Shown piece after piece: positions 34,472 through 44,965 of a DNA stretch of 64,000 nucleotides. Source of the DNA: Propionibacteriales bacterium (GTDB taxonomy: Bacteria > Actinomycetota > Actinomycetes > Propionibacteriales > Nocardioidaceae); the NCBI GenBank assembly GCA_026392415.1, contig JAPLCC010000048.1, positions 1 through 64,000 of the forward strand, read 5' to 3'. The stretch's first letter is position 1; each line of letters opens with the position of its first letter. Position numbers and translations under genes: made by a program. Under the pieces are notes generated by a model. It worked only from the letters and a program-made list of their open reading frames with translations, made no database searches and was not told the origin of the DNA.

Positions 34472-35266
34472 CTATCCGTTGGCGAGGATGGCGAGCTGGC
34501 GGCTCTGGGCGATCAGTCGGCCCTGGTCGTCCCAGAGCTCGACGTCCTCGTCGTGGTAGCCGGCGAGCACGTGGCGGGTCACGACGTGGCCGAGGGCCCA
34601 CACGGTCTCCGGGCGTCGACGGAAGTGAACCGTGAGCTGGATGGTCGCCGAAGCGAGGTGACCGATCTCGGCGGTCACCGGCGCGAAGGCGTCGACCATC
34701 GCACCGGCGAGAAGGGCGTCGACCGGACGCCCGTCGGCGGCGCGGATCCAGCCGAGGGACTCGGTGACGCCGCTCGGCGCGCCGGAGAGCCAGCCCGGGA
34801 CCTCGGCAGAGCGATAGAGGTACCGGTCGAGGACCGGGACCATGCCCTCGGGCACCAGGGCCCCGAAGTCCTCGCAGTCCTCTGGACGCGGCATGTCCGG
34901 AGCAGCGTGTGGGGCGTGCTCGACGGTGCCCGCAGCGTCCCAGTCGTGGGTGCTCACGACCGCGTGGGCGATCTCCTTGCCTGCCTGGACCAGCACGGCG
35001 TCGTACGTCGAGACGCGGCGTCCGGCGCGGACCTCTCGGACACTGATGTCGGCCGGACCCGGGCTTGCCGGGCGGAAGTAGGTGATCGCGATGCTGAGAG
35101 CGTCGGGGTGGGCCGATTCCTGCATCACGGCATGCAGCAACAGGGCGAGGACGTAGCCGCCGTTGGGGGTCTGGTTCGCGGTGTTCCAGTCGGCCGTGAC
35201 CTGGACCCGGTGGGTGCCGTCAGCGATGCGCACCGACGCCAACGCGTCGTCGAGGAGATGACTCAC
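34472..35266 (-). CDS. Thioesterase family protein (double hotdog)
   Basis: This 264-residue protein has two hotdog-like halves: [21 protein letters not shown] with the helix, [19 protein letters not shown], and a second unit around [33 protein letters not shown]. This matches the TesB-like acyl-CoA thioesterases of actinobacteria (thioesterase family protein). The likely reaction is hydrolysis of acyl-CoA. GTG 35266 lies 8 bases after GAGAAT on the minus strand. It begins 4 bases after the DinB-protein gene stop and precedes dapD. Confidence 0.85.
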   Translation of the reverse strand: MSHLLDDALASVRIADGTHRVQVTADWNTANQTPNGGYVLALLLHAVMQESAHPDALSIAITYFRPASPGPADISVREVRAGRRVSTYDAVLVQAGKEIAHAVVSTHDWDAAGTVEHAPHAAPDMPRPEDCEDFGALVPEGMVPVLDRYLYRSAEVPGWLSGAPSGVTESLGWIRAADGRPVDALLAGAMVDAFAPVTAEIGHLASATIQLTVHFRRRPETVWALGHVVTRHVLAGYHDEDVELWDDQGRLIAQSRQLAILANG

Positions 35267-35270
35267 CCGG

Positions 35271-35765
35271 TCATTCTCCCGTGCGCCCGTCGATGCACTC
35301 ACGGAGCAGGTCGGCGTGGCCGGTGTGGCGGGCGTACTCCTCGATCATGTGCACGAGGATGTCGCGCACTGCAGACGTCTCGCCGTCGCTGTTGTAGACG
35401 ACCTCGGCGGCCATCGAAGCGTCGTCCTGGGTGTCGAGCCACTCGTCGGCAAGGACGATCTGGTGCCGCCACTCGGCGAAGGCCTCTTCGACGCATGCGG
35501 CGGTGCCGATGGCCGCGTTGAAGTCGAAGTCGCGATCCGCGGGGTCGGTGAACGGGCGAGGCTGGTCGAGATTGCCCTGCAGCGCCCGTTGGAACCACGC
35601 ATGCTCGACGTACGCCATGTGCCGGACCAGGCCCAGAAGACTCAGCGTGCTCGGCGGCACGGACCGCGTTGCCAGGTGCTCGGGGGAGAGGTCGTCGCAC
35701 TTGCGGGCGAACATCTTCCGGTATTCGCCGAGGTAGTCGCGGTAGTTCGCCAGTTCTCCGGTCAT
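35271..35765 (-). CDS. DinB/DUF664-type protein
   Basis: This 164-residue four-helix-bundle protein has the DinB-like pattern: LTHxxxxE-type LVRHMAYVEHAWFQ, a central region with RDFDFN, and the C-terminal VRDILVHMIEEYARHTGHAD, giving three His positions for metal. Actinobacterial DUF664 members are mycothiol-dependent enzymes or of unknown function. ATG 35765 is favoured over GTG 35774. The gene is divergent from the ileS leader. Confidence 0.85.
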   Translation of the reverse strand: MTGELANYRDYLGEYRKMFARKCDDLSPEHLATRSVPPSTLSLLGLVRHMAYVEHAWFQRALQGNLDQPRPFTDPADRDFDFNAAIGTAACVEEAFAEWRHQIVLADEWLDTQDDASMAAEVVYNSDGETSAVRDILVHMIEEYARHTGHADLLRECIDGRTGE

Positions 35766-35815
35766 GGCGACCACCGTAGGTCGAATCCGGTTTCCCCATC
35801 GGTGGCCCGCCGCCG

Positions 35816-35821
35816 TAGGCT
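35816..35821 (+). promoter_or_regulatory. Putative -10 box of the ileS leader
   Basis: TAGGCT predicts transcription start near 35828, which leaves a leader of about 217 bases before ileS that contains the full T-box. TTTCCC at 35791 is a weak -35 candidate. Confidence 0.5.
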
Positions 35822-35827
35822 GTGGAC

Positions 35828-36044
35828 AACAGCGTCTGAGCCGTCATCAGCGGCGAGCTTCGGGAAGAAAAGTCGGTGGTCGAGGAGGTCGCGCAGCGAC
35901 CGTCTCGAGATCCGGCTCAGTAGAACCCGGCGGGTGGGCCCGTCACAGCCCTGAATGAGTGGTCGTCCCCCGGGTCGGCAAGCGAGGTGGTACCGCGGCA
36001 GACGTCGTCCTCGTGCCGATCACGACGACGCAGGAGACCACCCG
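35828..36044 (+). ncRNA. Translational T-box riboswitch controlling ileS
   Basis: The conserved T-box sequence AGGTGGTACCGCGG is at 35985-35998; its bulge TGGT pairs with the uncharged tRNA end. A short Stem I hairpin (GCCG at 35840-35843, CGGC at 35851-35854) has a 7-base loop TCATCAG that holds ATC at 35846-35848, an isoleucine codon in the specifier position for ultrashort actinobacterial T-boxes. Stem II has base CGGG/CCCG (35861-35864, 35926-35929), an S-turn-like loop with AGTAGAA (35919-35925), and helix AGTCGG/CCGGCT. Downstream, ACCACC (36037-36042) can pair with GGTGGT (35986-35991) near the Shine-Dalgarno AGGAG (36032-36036). There is no terminator T-tract, so control is probably of translation initiation. 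Confidence 0.9.
35875..35913. repeat. REP-like palindrome forming the tip of T-box Stem II
   Basis: GGTCGC-GCA-GCGACC (35887-35901) is flanked by TCGAG and CTCGA (35880-35884, 35904-35908) and forms a hairpin with one mismatch and one wobble. The sequence resembles a palindrome (GGTGGTCGAGGAGGTCGC followed by its partial inverse) that I recall as dispersed in intergenic regions of Nocardioides genomes. Here it sits at the apex of Stem II in the ileS leader. The dispersal is from memory, not from this window. Confidence 0.5.
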
Positions 36045-39000
36045 ATGACCTATCCGAAGGTCACCACCGACCCGACCGCCGACCCGAGCAACGGGCAGGG
36101 CGCCGTTCCCGGCTCCCCGAAGTTCCCCCTCATCGAGGAGGGGGTCCTGGCCTACTGGGCCGAGGACGACACCTTCCGGGCGTCGGTCGAGCAGCGCGAC
36201 CCGGGCAAGGGCGGCGAGAACGAGTTCGTCTTCTACGACGGCCCGCCGTTCGCCAACGGCCTTCCGCACTACGGCCACCTCCTGACGGGCTACGTCAAGG
36301 ACATCGTGCCGCGCTACCAGACGATGCGCGGCAAGCGTGTCGAGCGCCGCTTCGGCTGGGACACCCACGGCCTGCCGGCCGAGCTGGAGGCGATGCGCCT
36401 CAACGGCATCAAGACCACCGACGATATCGTCGAGATGGGCATCGACAAGTTCAACGACGCCTGCCGCGCTTCGGTGCTGAAGTACTCCGGCGAGTGGCGC
36501 GACTACGTCACCCGCCAGGCGCGCTGGGTCGACTTCGACAACGACTACAAGACCATGAACCCCGAGTTCATGGAGTCGGTCCTGTGGGCCTTCAAGGGCC
36601 TGTTCGACAAGGGTCTGGTCTACGAGGGCTTCCGGATCCTGCCCTACTGCTGGAACGACGAGACGCCGCTCTCCAACCACGAGCTGCGGATGGACGACGA
36701 CGTCTACCAGGACCGTCAGGACCCTGCCCTCACCGTCGGATTCCGCCTCGACTCAGGCGAGCTCGCGCTGATCTGGACCACCACCCCATGGACCCTTCCG
36801 TCCAACATGGGCGTCGCGGTCGGCCCGTCGATCGAGTACGTCGTCGTCGAGTCCGACCTTCCGACGGGCACCGTCGAGCGGTACCTCCTCGCCAAGGCCA
36901 GGTTGGCGTCGTACGCGAAGGAACTGGGTGAGGAGCCGAATGTCGTCGAGACGCTGACCGGCGCCGACCTCGCCGGGCGCAGCTACACGCCCCCGTTCAC
37001 CTACTACGCCGGCAGCGACAACGCGCACCGCGTGCTGGCAGCGGACTTCGTCACGGTCGAGGACGGCACCGGACTGGTGCACCTCGCGCCGGGCTTCGGC
37101 GAGGACGACAAGGCCGTGCTGGACGCAGCGGGCGTCGAGACCGTCGTGCCTGTCGGCAAGGACGGGCGTTTCACGTTCCCCGTCACCGATTACGAAGGCA
37201 TGCAGGTCTTCGACGCCAACCCGCAGATCATCGGTGACCTCAAGTCAGGGACGGCGTCGGTCAGCGCGGGCACGGTGCTGGTGCGCCGTGAGTCCTACAA
37301 CCACTCCTACCCGCACTGCTGGCGTTGCCGCGAGCCCCTGATCTACATGGCGGTCTCGTCCTGGTTCGTCGAGGTCACGAAGATCAAGGAGCGGATGGGC
37401 CAGCTCAACCAGGACATCCGCTGGACGCCCGAGCACATCAAGGACGGCCAGTTCGGCCGCTGGGTGGAGAACGCGCGCGACTGGTCGATCACCCGCAACC
37501 GGTTCTGGGGCAGCCCCGTACCGGTGTGGAAGAGCGACGACCCGACGTACCCGCGGATCGACGTCTACGGCTCCTTCGAGGAGATCGAGCGTGACTTCGG
37601 TCGGCTGCCGCTCAACGCCCAGGGTGAGCGCGACCTGCACCGCCCGTGGGTCGACGAGCTGACCCGCCCGAACCCCGACGACCCGACCGGGAAGTCGACG
37701 ATGCGGCGCGTCACCGACGTGCTCGACGTGTGGTTCGACTCGGGGTCGATGAGCTTCGCGCAGGTGCACTACCCGTTCGAGAACACCGACTGGTTCGAGC
37801 AGCACTTCCCGGCGGACTTCATCGTCGAGTACATCGGGCAGACCCGAGGCTGGTTCTACACGCTGCACATCCTGGCCACGGCGCTGTTCGACAAGCCGGC
37901 GTTCTCGTCGTGCATCAGCCACGGCATCGTGCTCGGCTCCGACGGCAACAAGATGTCGAAGTCGCTGCGCAACTACCCCGATGTGTCCGAGGTCTTCGAC
38001 CGCGACGGCGCCGACGCGATGCGCTGGTTCCTCATGGCCAGCCCGATCCTGCGTGGTGGCAACCTCGTGGTGACGGAGCAGGGCATCCGGGAAGCCGTGC
38101 GTCAGGTGATGATCCCGCTCTGGAACACGTGGTACTTCTTCGCGCTCTACGCCAACGCCGAGCACTACGACGCCCAGGGCTCGACCGACTCCACCGATCC
38201 GCTGGACCGTTACCTGCTCGCCAAGACCCGCCAGTACGTCGAGAAGCTCACCGGCGAGCTCGACGACTACGCCATCGCCGATGCCTGTGAGACGACGCGC
38301 GGGTTCTTCGACGTGCTGACCAACTGGTACGTCCGCCGCTCGCGCGAGCGTTTCTGGGAGGGCAAGCCCGAGGCGTTCGAGACGCTGGCCGCCGTCCTCG
38401 ACGTCGTGTGCCGGGCCGTGGCCCCGCTGCTGCCGTTGACGACCGAGGAGATCTGGCGCGGACTGACCGGCGGCCGTTCGGTGCACCTCGCCGACTGGCC
38501 CGACGTCTCGGCGCTCCCCGCGGACGACGCCCTCGTCGCAGCGATGGACCAGGTCCGCGAGGTCTGTTCGGCCACGTCGGCGCTCCGCAAGGCCGGCAAG
38601 CTCCGCAACCGCCTGCCGTTGGCCCAGCTCACCGTCGTGGTGGCCGACCCGGCGGCCCTCGAGCCGTTCAGCGGGATCATCGCCGACGAGCTCAACGTGA
38701 AGTCCGTACGCCTGGTCTCCGCGGAGTCGGGTGAGGCCGCTGGCTATGGCGTCGAGCAGAAGCTCACCGTCAACGCCCGTGCGGCCGGCCCTCGCCTCGG
38801 CAAGGACGTGCAGCTCGCGATCAAGGGCTCGAAGTCCGGCGACTGGTCGGTGGCCGACGACGGCACCGTCACCTCGGGCGGCCTCGCGCTGGTGGAGGGG
38901 GAGTACTCCCTCGAGACCGCGGCCGGCGATGCCGCCGAAGGTGCCGCCACCGGCATGCTGCCGACCGGCGGATTCGTCGTGCTCGACACCGTCGTGACGC

Positions 39001-39272
39001 CCGAGCTGGCCGAGGAGGGCCTTGCCCGTGACCTCGTTCGTGCCATCCAGCAGGCCCGCAAGGACGGCGGGCTGGACGTCACCGACCGCATCGAGCTGAC
39101 CATCGGCGGGACCCCGCCGGTGCTCGAGGCCGCGCGCAACCACGAAGCGCTCATCGCGGGCGAGACCCTGGCGACGTCGTACACGGTCAGCGACAGCGGC
39201 GACGCCGACGGCTCGACGGCTGTGGTCGTGGGTGAGGGCGAGCAGGCCGCTGTCCGGGTGACGCTCGCCTGA
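36045..39272 (+). CDS. ileS: Isoleucyl-tRNA synthetase
   Basis: This 1075-residue class Ia synthetase has the HIGH-motif variant [10 protein letters not shown], the editing-domain region, and KMSKS ([12 protein letters not shown]), then an anticodon-binding helical domain and a long C-terminal extension. The length and the HYGH form fit the long actinobacterial/eukaryote-like IleRS type, some of which are less sensitive to mupirocin. It charges tRNA-Ile. ATG 36045 follows AGGAG in the T-box sequestrator; the in-frame start at 35955 lies inside the T-box and was rejected. Confidence 0.98.
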   Translation: MTYPKVTTDPTADPSNGQGAVPGSPKFPLIEEGVLAYWAEDDTFRASVEQRDPGKGGENEFVFYDGPPFANGLPHYGHLLTGYVKDIVPRYQTMRGKRVERRFGWDTHGLPAELEAMRLNGIKTTDDIVEMGIDKFNDACRASVLKYSGEWRDYVTRQARWVDFDNDYKTMNPEFMESVLWAFKGLFDKGLVYEGFRILPYCWNDETPLSNHELRMDDDVYQDRQDPALTVGFRLDSGELALIWTTTPWTLPSNMGVAVGPSIEYVVVESDLPTGTVERYLLAKARLASYAKELGEEPNVVETLTGADLAGRSYTPPFTYYAGSDNAHRVLAADFVTVEDGTGLVHLAPGFGEDDKAVLDAAGVETVVPVGKDGRFTFPVTDYEGMQVFDANPQIIGDLKSGTASVSAGTVLVRRESYNHSYPHCWRCREPLIYMAVSSWFVEVTKIKERMGQLNQDIRWTPEHIKDGQFGRWVENARDWSITRNRFWGSPVPVWKSDDPTYPRIDVYGSFEEIERDFGRLPLNAQGERDLHRPWVDELTRPNPDDPTGKSTMRRVTDVLDVWFDSGSMSFAQVHYPFENTDWFEQHFPADFIVEYIGQTRGWFYTLHILATALFDKPAFSSCISHGIVLGSDGNKMSKSLRNYPDVSEVFDRDGADAMRWFLMASPILRGGNLVVTEQGIREAVRQVMIPLWNTWYFFALYANAEHYDAQGSTDSTDPLDRYLLAKTRQYVEKLTGELDDYAIADACETTRGFFDVLTNWYVRRSRERFWEGKPEAFETLAAVLDVVCRAVAPLLPLTTEEIWRGLTGGRSVHLADWPDVSALPADDALVAAMDQVREVCSATSALRKAGKLRNRLPLAQLTVVVADPAALEPFSGIIADELNVKSVRLVSAESGEAAGYGVEQKLTVNARAAGPRLGKDVQLAIKGSKSGDWSVADDGTVTSGGLALVEGEYSLETAAGDAAEGAATGMLPTGGFVVLDTVVTPELAEEGLARDLVRAIQQARKDGGLDVTDRIELTIGGTPPVLEAARNHEALIAGETLATSYTVSDSGDADGSTAVVVGEGEQAAVRVTLA

Positions 39273-39278
39273 CCAGCG

Positions 39279-40721
39279 TCAGAAGACGTACGGCTGGTCT
39301 CCGCCGTGTCGCGGCGGCGGGGGCGGCGGCACGTACGGGTCCTGCCAACCGAGCTCGGCGCCTTCCAGCTCCTTGAAGTTGGCGCCGAGCTTGTCCTTCG
39401 CCCACGCGTCGGTGTCGCGGAAGTAGCCAGCGGCCTCGGCCAGGGCCTCGCCAGCCCGCACGGCCTCAGCACCCGAGTCGTTGAGCAGCGGGATCAGCTG
39501 CCAGGCCAGGTCGCGCCAGGCGAAGTAGGGACCGTAGACGCCGTAGCCCACCTGGTAGGGGCGGATCCAGAGGTACTCGGTGTTGCTGAGCTCGATCTGG
39601 TCAGCTGCCTTGAGGAAGGCCCGGGCGATGGTCGGCATCGATTCGTAACCGATGTGCTCCAGGGTCGAGTACGTCACGTCGACGATGTCGTCGCCGATGT
39701 TGACCTGACCCTTGCCGGGCTCGATATGGAACACCTTGCGGTTGTTGTTGTCGGTGACCGAGGCCAGCATGCTGACCAGCATCGAGTTGATGCCGGTGTC
39801 CTGGCTCTTGGCCTTCTCCTCCAGCGTGGTGAAAGCGCTCTGGAAGGCGGCGTAGACGTCATCAGGTGAGCCACCGCTGGTCGACAGCGGGTCCGCCTTG
39901 TCCTGGGAGAGCAGGCCCATCGCCGTGCTCAGGAACGACGATCCGGCGCCCAGTGCGCCCACCGCGGCGGCGGCAGGGCCGGTCGCGAATTTGCCCACCA
40001 GGTCGGCGGTCGCCGAGACGACGGTGAGGGCCGTCTTGAAGTCGTCGCCGACCGATTGCTGTTCGCGGCTGTCCTTGAAGGCGGTGGCCACGTTTCCGAC
40101 CAGGTTCGCGGTGTCCTGGCGACACGTGTCGAACAGGCTCTTCTCACCCGTCAGGGCGACGCCGAGGCAGGCAATGGCCTCGCAATGACCTCCGAGGACC
40201 GTCTCCAACCTGTCCGGACCGTAGTTGTCGTAGAAGGCGCTGATGGTGTGGCCGGCGTCCTGGCCGTCCGGGATGAACTTGCGGATGTAGCCGATCTTCT
40301 CCAGGTCCGGGTTGGGGAACTTGGAGTTGCCGCTGCCACCGGACACCGCGACCATCTGCACACCCAGCTGGCAGGCAGCGATGAGGTCGTCGAGGGTGCT
40401 GCCCTTCTCGATGCGGTCCCAGCCACTCACCGTCGTGTCGAGCTTGCCGCGCCACGACGACACCTTGCCCTCGAAGTCCGCCTTGAGCGCCGGGGACTCG
40501 ACCCAGGGATCACTGGTGCCGCCGCTGTAGCCGCCGCTGTAGGCCTGGCCATCGACAGAGATGGAGCCCACCCACGAGCTCTCGCCGTAGTTCTCGACCT
40601 TCGTGACCGAGTTGTTGCCCTGGTCGAGGATCCAGCCGTCCATGTGCGTGTACTCGGCAAAGGCGGCCTCGTGTGCTGCGTTGTCGAGCAGCGTGTCGAG
40701 CTGTTCGTAGTCGTAGTCCAT
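39279..40721 (-). CDS. Uncharacterised helical protein with WXG-like motif
   Basis: This 480-residue protein was not matched to a named family. There is no signal peptide. Residues 60-115 contain [21 protein letters not shown], in which S-W-R-G resembles the WxG turn of type VII substrates. The middle is Ala/Gly-rich helix ([20 protein letters not shown]) with a Lys/Asp-rich segment, and a C-terminal helix-turn-helix-like pair ([20 protein letters not shown]) precedes a tail ending with six prolines. The pattern fits an ESX/type VII-associated protein, but no secretion gene is in the window. ATG 40721 has GGAGAG upstream; the TTG/GTG starts further up overlap the divergent dapE promoter. Confidence 0.6.
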   Translation of the reverse strand: MDYDYEQLDTLLDNAAHEAAFAEYTHMDGWILDQGNNSVTKVENYGESSWVGSISVDGQAYSGGYSGGTSDPWVESPALKADFEGKVSSWRGKLDTTVSGWDRIEKGSTLDDLIAACQLGVQMVAVSGGSGNSKFPNPDLEKIGYIRKFIPDGQDAGHTISAFYDNYGPDRLETVLGGHCEAIACLGVALTGEKSLFDTCRQDTANLVGNVATAFKDSREQQSVGDDFKTALTVVSATADLVGKFATGPAAAAVGALGAGSSFLSTAMGLLSQDKADPLSTSGGSPDDVYAAFQSAFTTLEEKAKSQDTGINSMLVSMLASVTDNNNRKVFHIEPGKGQVNIGDDIVDVTYSTLEHIGYESMPTIARAFLKAADQIELSNTEYLWIRPYQVGYGVYGPYFAWRDLAWQLIPLLNDSGAEAVRAGEALAEAAGYFRDTDAWAKDKLGANFKELEGAELGWQDPYVPPPPPPRHGGDQPYVF

Positions 40722-40831
40722 GGCGCTGCTCTCCGAGATCAGTGGGGCTGGGGACCGCCGTCTCGTACCCGCGGGCATCGAACCGAAACCAGGGCGGGTC
40801 GTGCCGGCCCCGTGCAGCGGACTGGTTGACT

Positions 40832-41923
40832 GTGACCGTGCCCGTTCTCGACCTGTCCGCCGACGTCGTCACGCTGACCCGGCAGCTGGTCGACATCGAG
40901 TCGGTCAGTCGCAACGAGCGGGTGATCGCCGATGCGGTGGAGGCGGCGCTTGCGGCGCTGCCCCACCTCTCCGTCAACCGTCGAGGCAACACCCTGGTGG
41001 CACGCACGGACCTCGGTCGGACCAGCCGGGTCGTGATCGCCGGGCACCTCGACACGGTGCCGATCAACGGCAACCTCCCCAGCCGGCTCGAGGGCGGGGT
41101 CCTGCACGGTCTCGGCACCTGCGACATGAAGGGTGGCGACGCGGTCATCCTTCGCCTGGCCGCCACCGTGCCCGAGCCGGTGCACGACGTCACCTTCGTG
41201 CTCTATGACTGCGAGGAGATCGACTCCTCCCTCAACGGTCTGCGGTTGCTCAGCGAATCCGATCCGGCGCTGCTGGAGGCGGACTTCGCGATCCTGATGG
41301 AGCCGTCGAACGCCGGTGTCGAGGCCGGTTGCCAGGGCACGCTGCGCGTCGAGGTCCGCACCCACGGTGAGCGTGCCCATTCGGCCCGTAGCTGGAAGGG
41401 CGTCAACGCGATCCACGCGGCGGCCGCCGTACTCACGCGGTTGGACGAGTACGACGCCCGCTGCCCGGTCATCGACGGGCTGGAGAACCACGAGGGACTC
41501 AATGCCGTCGGCATCAGCGGTGGCGTCGCCGGCAACGTGATTCCCGACGAGTGCGTCGTCACGGTCAACTTCCGGTTCGCGCCGGACCGCTCCGAGGGCG
41601 AGGCCCTGGCCTTCGTGCAGGAGTTCTTCGACGGTTTCGACGTCACCCTGACCGACTCCGCGCCCGGCGCACTGCCCGGGCTCGACCATCCCGCCGCGAG
41701 CGCCTTCGTCGACGCGGTCGGCGGCGTGGTCAATCCGAAGTTCGGCTGGACCGATGTCGCGCGCTTCACGGCGCTGGGCGTGCCGGCCGTGAACTACGGA
41801 CCCGGGGACCCCCTGCTCGCGCACAAGCAGGAGGAGTTCGTCGAAGTGGCGCAGATCGAGCAGTGTGAACGGCAGTTGCGGCAGTGGCTCCTCGGAAACC
41901 CCACACGGGAGGATCAGGAATGA
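40832..41923 (+). CDS. dapE: Succinyl-diaminopimelate desuccinylase
   Basis: This 363-residue M20-family peptidase has [11 protein letters not shown] (metal His and Asp), [22 protein letters not shown] with catalytic Glu, and [13 protein letters not shown]. It removes succinate from N-succinyl-LL-diaminopimelate, the step after DapC. GTG 40832 was chosen as the first start after the divergent promoter region; 40838 is an alternative. The stop overlaps the next gene by four bases (ATGA). Confidence 0.92.
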   Translation: MTVPVLDLSADVVTLTRQLVDIESVSRNERVIADAVEAALAALPHLSVNRRGNTLVARTDLGRTSRVVIAGHLDTVPINGNLPSRLEGGVLHGLGTCDMKGGDAVILRLAATVPEPVHDVTFVLYDCEEIDSSLNGLRLLSESDPALLEADFAILMEPSNAGVEAGCQGTLRVEVRTHGERAHSARSWKGVNAIHAAAAVLTRLDEYDARCPVIDGLENHEGLNAVGISGGVAGNVIPDECVVTVNFRFAPDRSEGEALAFVQEFFDGFDVTLTDSAPGALPGLDHPAASAFVDAVGGVVNPKFGWTDVARFTALGVPAVNYGPGDPLLAHKQEEFVEVAQIEQCERQLRQWLLGNPTREDQE

Positions 41924-42648
41924 CCAAGCGAAGCGGCCCCGGACCTCGTCCCAGCAAGGGACGCCCGGAGGGATCCACCACCGACCAGCGGTTGCTCGAC
42001 AGCCGCGGCGACGGCGGCTGGGTGCACACCGACACCTGGCGGGTGCTGAAGATCCAGGCAGAGTTCGTCGAGGGGTTCAACGACCTCGCCGAGCTGGGCC
42101 CGGCGATCTCGGTCTTCGGTTCCGCCCGTATCCCGGCGACGCATCCGGCGTACGACATCGGCGTCCGCGTCGGTGCGGCCCTGGCGAAGGCCGGCTTCGC
42201 CGTCATCACCGGCGGCGGCCCCGGCGCCATGGAGGCGGCCAACAAGGGCGCGATGGAGGCCGGCGGCGAGAGCGTCGGTCTCGGCATCGAACTGCCGTGG
42301 GAGGCCAGGCTCAACGACTACGTCGGCTTCGGACTGAACTTCCGGTACTTCTTCGTCCGCAAGATGATGTTCGTGAAGTACTCCCAGGGCTACATCGTGC
42401 TTCCTGGCGGCCTCGGCACCCTCGATGAGTTGTTCGAGGCGATGACGCTCGCCCAGACCTTGAAGATCACCCAGTTCCCCATCGTGCTGATGGGCGTCGA
42501 GCACTGGCAGGGACTGCTGGACTGGATGCAGGGCTCGATGCTCGAGGACGCCCGCATCAAGCAGTCCGACCTCGACATGCTGACCCTGACCGACGACGTC
42601 GACGAAGCCGTGGCGCTGATGGTCGCTGCCCGCGAGCGCCACGCCTGA
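41920..42648 (+). CDS. LOG-family Rossmann-fold protein (TIGR00730)
   Basis: This 242-residue protein has [14 protein letters not shown] and [13 protein letters not shown], the two signatures of the LOG (Lonely Guy)/TIGR00730 family. Members hydrolyse nucleoside monophosphates to free base and ribose 5-phosphate, and some activate cytokinins. The N-terminal 40 residues are extra and basic ([15 protein letters not shown]). GGGAGG lies 8 bases before ATG 41920. Adjacency to dapE is common in actinobacteria. Confidence 0.9.
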   Translation: MTKRSGPGPRPSKGRPEGSTTDQRLLDSRGDGGWVHTDTWRVLKIQAEFVEGFNDLAELGPAISVFGSARIPATHPAYDIGVRVGAALAKAGFAVITGGGPGAMEAANKGAMEAGGESVGLGIELPWEARLNDYVGFGLNFRYFFVRKMMFVKYSQGYIVLPGGLGTLDELFEAMTLAQTLKITQFPIVLMGVEHWQGLLDWMQGSMLEDARIKQSDLDMLTLTDDVDEAVALMVAARERHA

Positions 42649-42658
42649 GGAGGAATCT

Positions 42659-42994
42659 GTGTCCCATCCGATGATGTGGGTCTTTGCCGTCCTCATCGTG
42701 CTCGCCATGGGCGGCGTCGCGATGCTGGCCGCCGGACACGGCGAACCGATGGCCCCGGCGTACGACGACCGCCCTGATGCTCTGGTCCCCGCTGATCGCC
42801 GGATCGACGCGGGTGACCTGCGTCGGGTCCGCTTCTCACTGGCTTTTCGCGGCTACCGGATGTCGGAGGTGGACGCGCTGCTCACCCGGATGGCCACCGA
42901 GATGGAGGCTCGCGTGACGGTCAGAACCCCGGAGTACTGGGGGAAACCGACCGTCGAGGCCCCCGGGGACACCGAAGATCCCACGTCGGACTGA
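42659..42994 (+). CDS. DivIVA-domain membrane protein
   Basis: This 111-residue protein has one membrane helix (WVFAVLIVLAMGGVAMLA) and a short DivIVA-like segment (IDAGDLRRVRFSLAFRGYRM, SEVDALLTRMATEME). It is much shorter than DivIVA/Wag31 and lacks the long coiled coil, so it is a small pole- or septum-associated relative. It follows the LOG gene by 10 bases with GAGGAGGAA as Shine-Dalgarno. Confidence 0.82.
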   Translation: MSHPMMWVFAVLIVLAMGGVAMLAAGHGEPMAPAYDDRPDALVPADRRIDAGDLRRVRFSLAFRGYRMSEVDALLTRMATEMEARVTVRTPEYWGKPTVEAPGDTEDPTSD

Positions 42995-43125
42995 ATCCTC
43001 GCCGACGAAGCGACACCTACCCGTGGCTGCGCGGGTTGTGTGCCATGGGCGATAATGGTGCAGCGCACAGTCGAGTGCACAGGGCGCACGACAATTCGCG
43101 GAAGTTAGTGGAAGAGGGGTGCCGC

Positions 43126-43293
43126 ATGGCGGCAATGAAGCCTCGGACCGGAGACGGTCCGCTCGAGGTCACCAAGGAGGGACGCGGCATCGTGATGCGC
43201 GTTCCGCTCGAAGGTGGTGGCCGACTCGTGGTCGAGCTCAATGCCGAGGAGGCCACTGCGCTCGGCGACGCGCTCAAGAACGTGGTCGGGTGA
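43126..43293 (+). CDS. DUF3117 protein
   Basis: This 55-residue protein is nearly invariant in actinobacteria (MAAMKPRTGDGPLEVTKEG, then GRLVVELNAEEATALGDALK). Its function is unknown. ATG 43126 was chosen from family length; the upstream GATAAT (43051-43056) is a promoter candidate. Its stop overlaps the start of pepA (GTGA). Confidence 0.93.
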   Translation: MAAMKPRTGDGPLEVTKEGRGIVMRVPLEGGGRLVVELNAEEATALGDALKNVVG

Positions 43294-44897
43294 CCTCACC
43301 CGCTGCCACCAGCCCCCCGGAGTCGGGCCTTCCAGGCCAGGTCTCACCGCCGGAGTTCGCGCTCAGCGACCTCCTGCCCGGCGCCATCATCGGCGTCGAT
43401 GTCGTCGCGCTCCCGGTTCTGCCGGGTGACGGCGATGTCCCCTTCCTGCTCGGTCCGGGCGCCGCGGAGCTTGCCGACGAGCTCGATCTCGACCTCGTCG
43501 GCATCGCCGAGGTCCACGGTCTGACCGGCTCTACCGCCGAGGTCGCGACCGTCCCGGTCCCCGGCGGTACGACGGCCAACCCGGACCTGCGCCTCGTGGT
43601 GCTCGTCGGGGTGGGCGCCGCTGCGCCGATCGACCTGCGCCGCGCCGGTGCGGCCCTCGCGCGCGCCACCTTCGACCGGGACGCCGTCGCGACGTCGATC
43701 CCCGTCGTCGCCGGCGAGGGTATGGCCGATGCGCATGCGTCGGTCGAGGCCTTCGTGATCGGCTCGATGCTCGGCGGATTCGTCTTCCACTGGCGTTCGC
43801 AGGGGCCGCCGCGCACCCCGGTGCGCCGGGTCGTCATCGCCGGTCCCGACGTGGCCGGCGACCGCGCCGTGCTCGAACGGTCGGTGGCGCTGGGAGGTGC
43901 CGGCTGGCGCTCGCGTCTGCTGGCGACCGTCCCCTCCAACTTGAAGAACCCCGCCTGGCTCGTCGAGCAGGCCGAGACGATCGCCACTGCGGCCGGTCTC
44001 GACCTGCAGGTCTGGGACGAGCAGGACCTCGCCGCCGAGGGCTTCGGCGGCATCGTTGCGGTCGGTGCCGCATCGGTCACCCCTCCGCGACTGATCCGCC
44101 TCGACTACACCCCGCGTGGTGTCAGTGCCCGCGCGGCGAAGAAGCTGCCCCTCGTGGTCCTGGTCGGCAAGGGCATCACCTTCGACTCGGGCGGCCTCTC
44201 CATCAAGCCGGCCGCCTCCATGGGCACGATGAAGCGCGACATGACCGGCGGGGGTGTCGTCCTCGCGACGATGGCCGCGCTCGCCGACGTCGACTGCCCG
44301 GTCCGGGTCATCGGTCTGGTCGCCGCAGCCGAGAACGCCATCTCCGGCAGCGCGCTCCGCCCGGGCGACGTGATCCGCCACTGGGGCGGCCGCACGACGG
44401 AGGTGGGCAACACCGACGCCGAGGGCCGACTGGTCCTCGGCGATGCCCTCGCCTATGCCGTCACCGAGCTCGCACCCGACGTCGTCCTCGACATCGCGAC
44501 CCTGACCGGAGCGGTGAAGGTGGCGCTCGGCCAGCAGGTCGGTGGGCTCTTCGCGACCGACGACGCCCTCGCGGCGGCCCTGTTCGACGCCGGTGAGTGC
44601 GCCGGTGAGCCGTTGTGGCGGTTCCCGCTCTACGACGGCTACGAGGACAAGCTCGCGTCCAAGATCGCCGATGCGAGCAACGACCCGGGAGGGGCCGGCG
44701 CGATCACGGCTGCGTTGTTCCTGCGGCACTTCGTCGGCGACGTACCGTGGGCGCACCTCGACATCGCCTCGGTCGGCGACGTCGACAAGGACTGGCACGA
44801 GTGGACCGCCGGGCCATCCGGTTTCGGCGCTCGCCTCCTGCTCACCTGGCTCGGTTCACCCGAACCCCTCGCCGGCATCGGCGAGTCAGGCCGGTAG
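43290..44897 (+). CDS. pepA: Leucyl aminopeptidase (M17)
   Basis: This 535-residue cytosolic aminopeptidase has an N-terminal macro-like domain and a C-terminal catalytic domain with VGKGITFDSGGLSIKPA (first metal ligands), the DMTGGG loop and the signature NTDAEGRLVLGDAL. It should release N-terminal amino acids from peptides with two divalent metals. GTG 43290 overlaps the DUF3117 stop. It ends at the start of repeat copy B. Confidence 0.95.
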   Translation: MTSPAATSPPESGLPGQVSPPEFALSDLLPGAIIGVDVVALPVLPGDGDVPFLLGPGAAELADELDLDLVGIAEVHGLTGSTAEVATVPVPGGTTANPDLRLVVLVGVGAAAPIDLRRAGAALARATFDRDAVATSIPVVAGEGMADAHASVEAFVIGSMLGGFVFHWRSQGPPRTPVRRVVIAGPDVAGDRAVLERSVALGGAGWRSRLLATVPSNLKNPAWLVEQAETIATAAGLDLQVWDEQDLAAEGFGGIVAVGAASVTPPRLIRLDYTPRGVSARAAKKLPLVVLVGKGITFDSGGLSIKPAASMGTMKRDMTGGGVVLATMAALADVDCPVRVIGLVAAAENAISGSALRPGDVIRHWGGRTTEVGNTDAEGRLVLGDALAYAVTELAPDVVLDIATLTGAVKVALGQQVGGLFATDDALAAALFDAGECAGEPLWRFPLYDGYEDKLASKIADASNDPGGAGAITAALFLRHFVGDVPWAHLDIASVGDVDKDWHEWTAGPSGFGARLLLTWLGSPEPLAGIGESGR

Positions 44898-44960
44898 CGC
44901 GGCGGGAGGCGCCTCCAGGCAGCTTGCTGCCTCGGTCGAGCCGGAGACGCGCTCGGCCAG
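44896..44960. repeat. Dispersed 65-base palindromic repeat, copy B
   Basis: This element has the same length and the same ends as copy A (6140-6204), but the hairpin is AGGCAGC-TT-GCTGCCT (44917-44932). Its bases differ from copy A while the pairing is kept. It sits between convergent pepA and the O-methyltransferase gene and could also act as a terminator. Confidence 0.6.
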
Positions 44961-44965
44961 AACGG

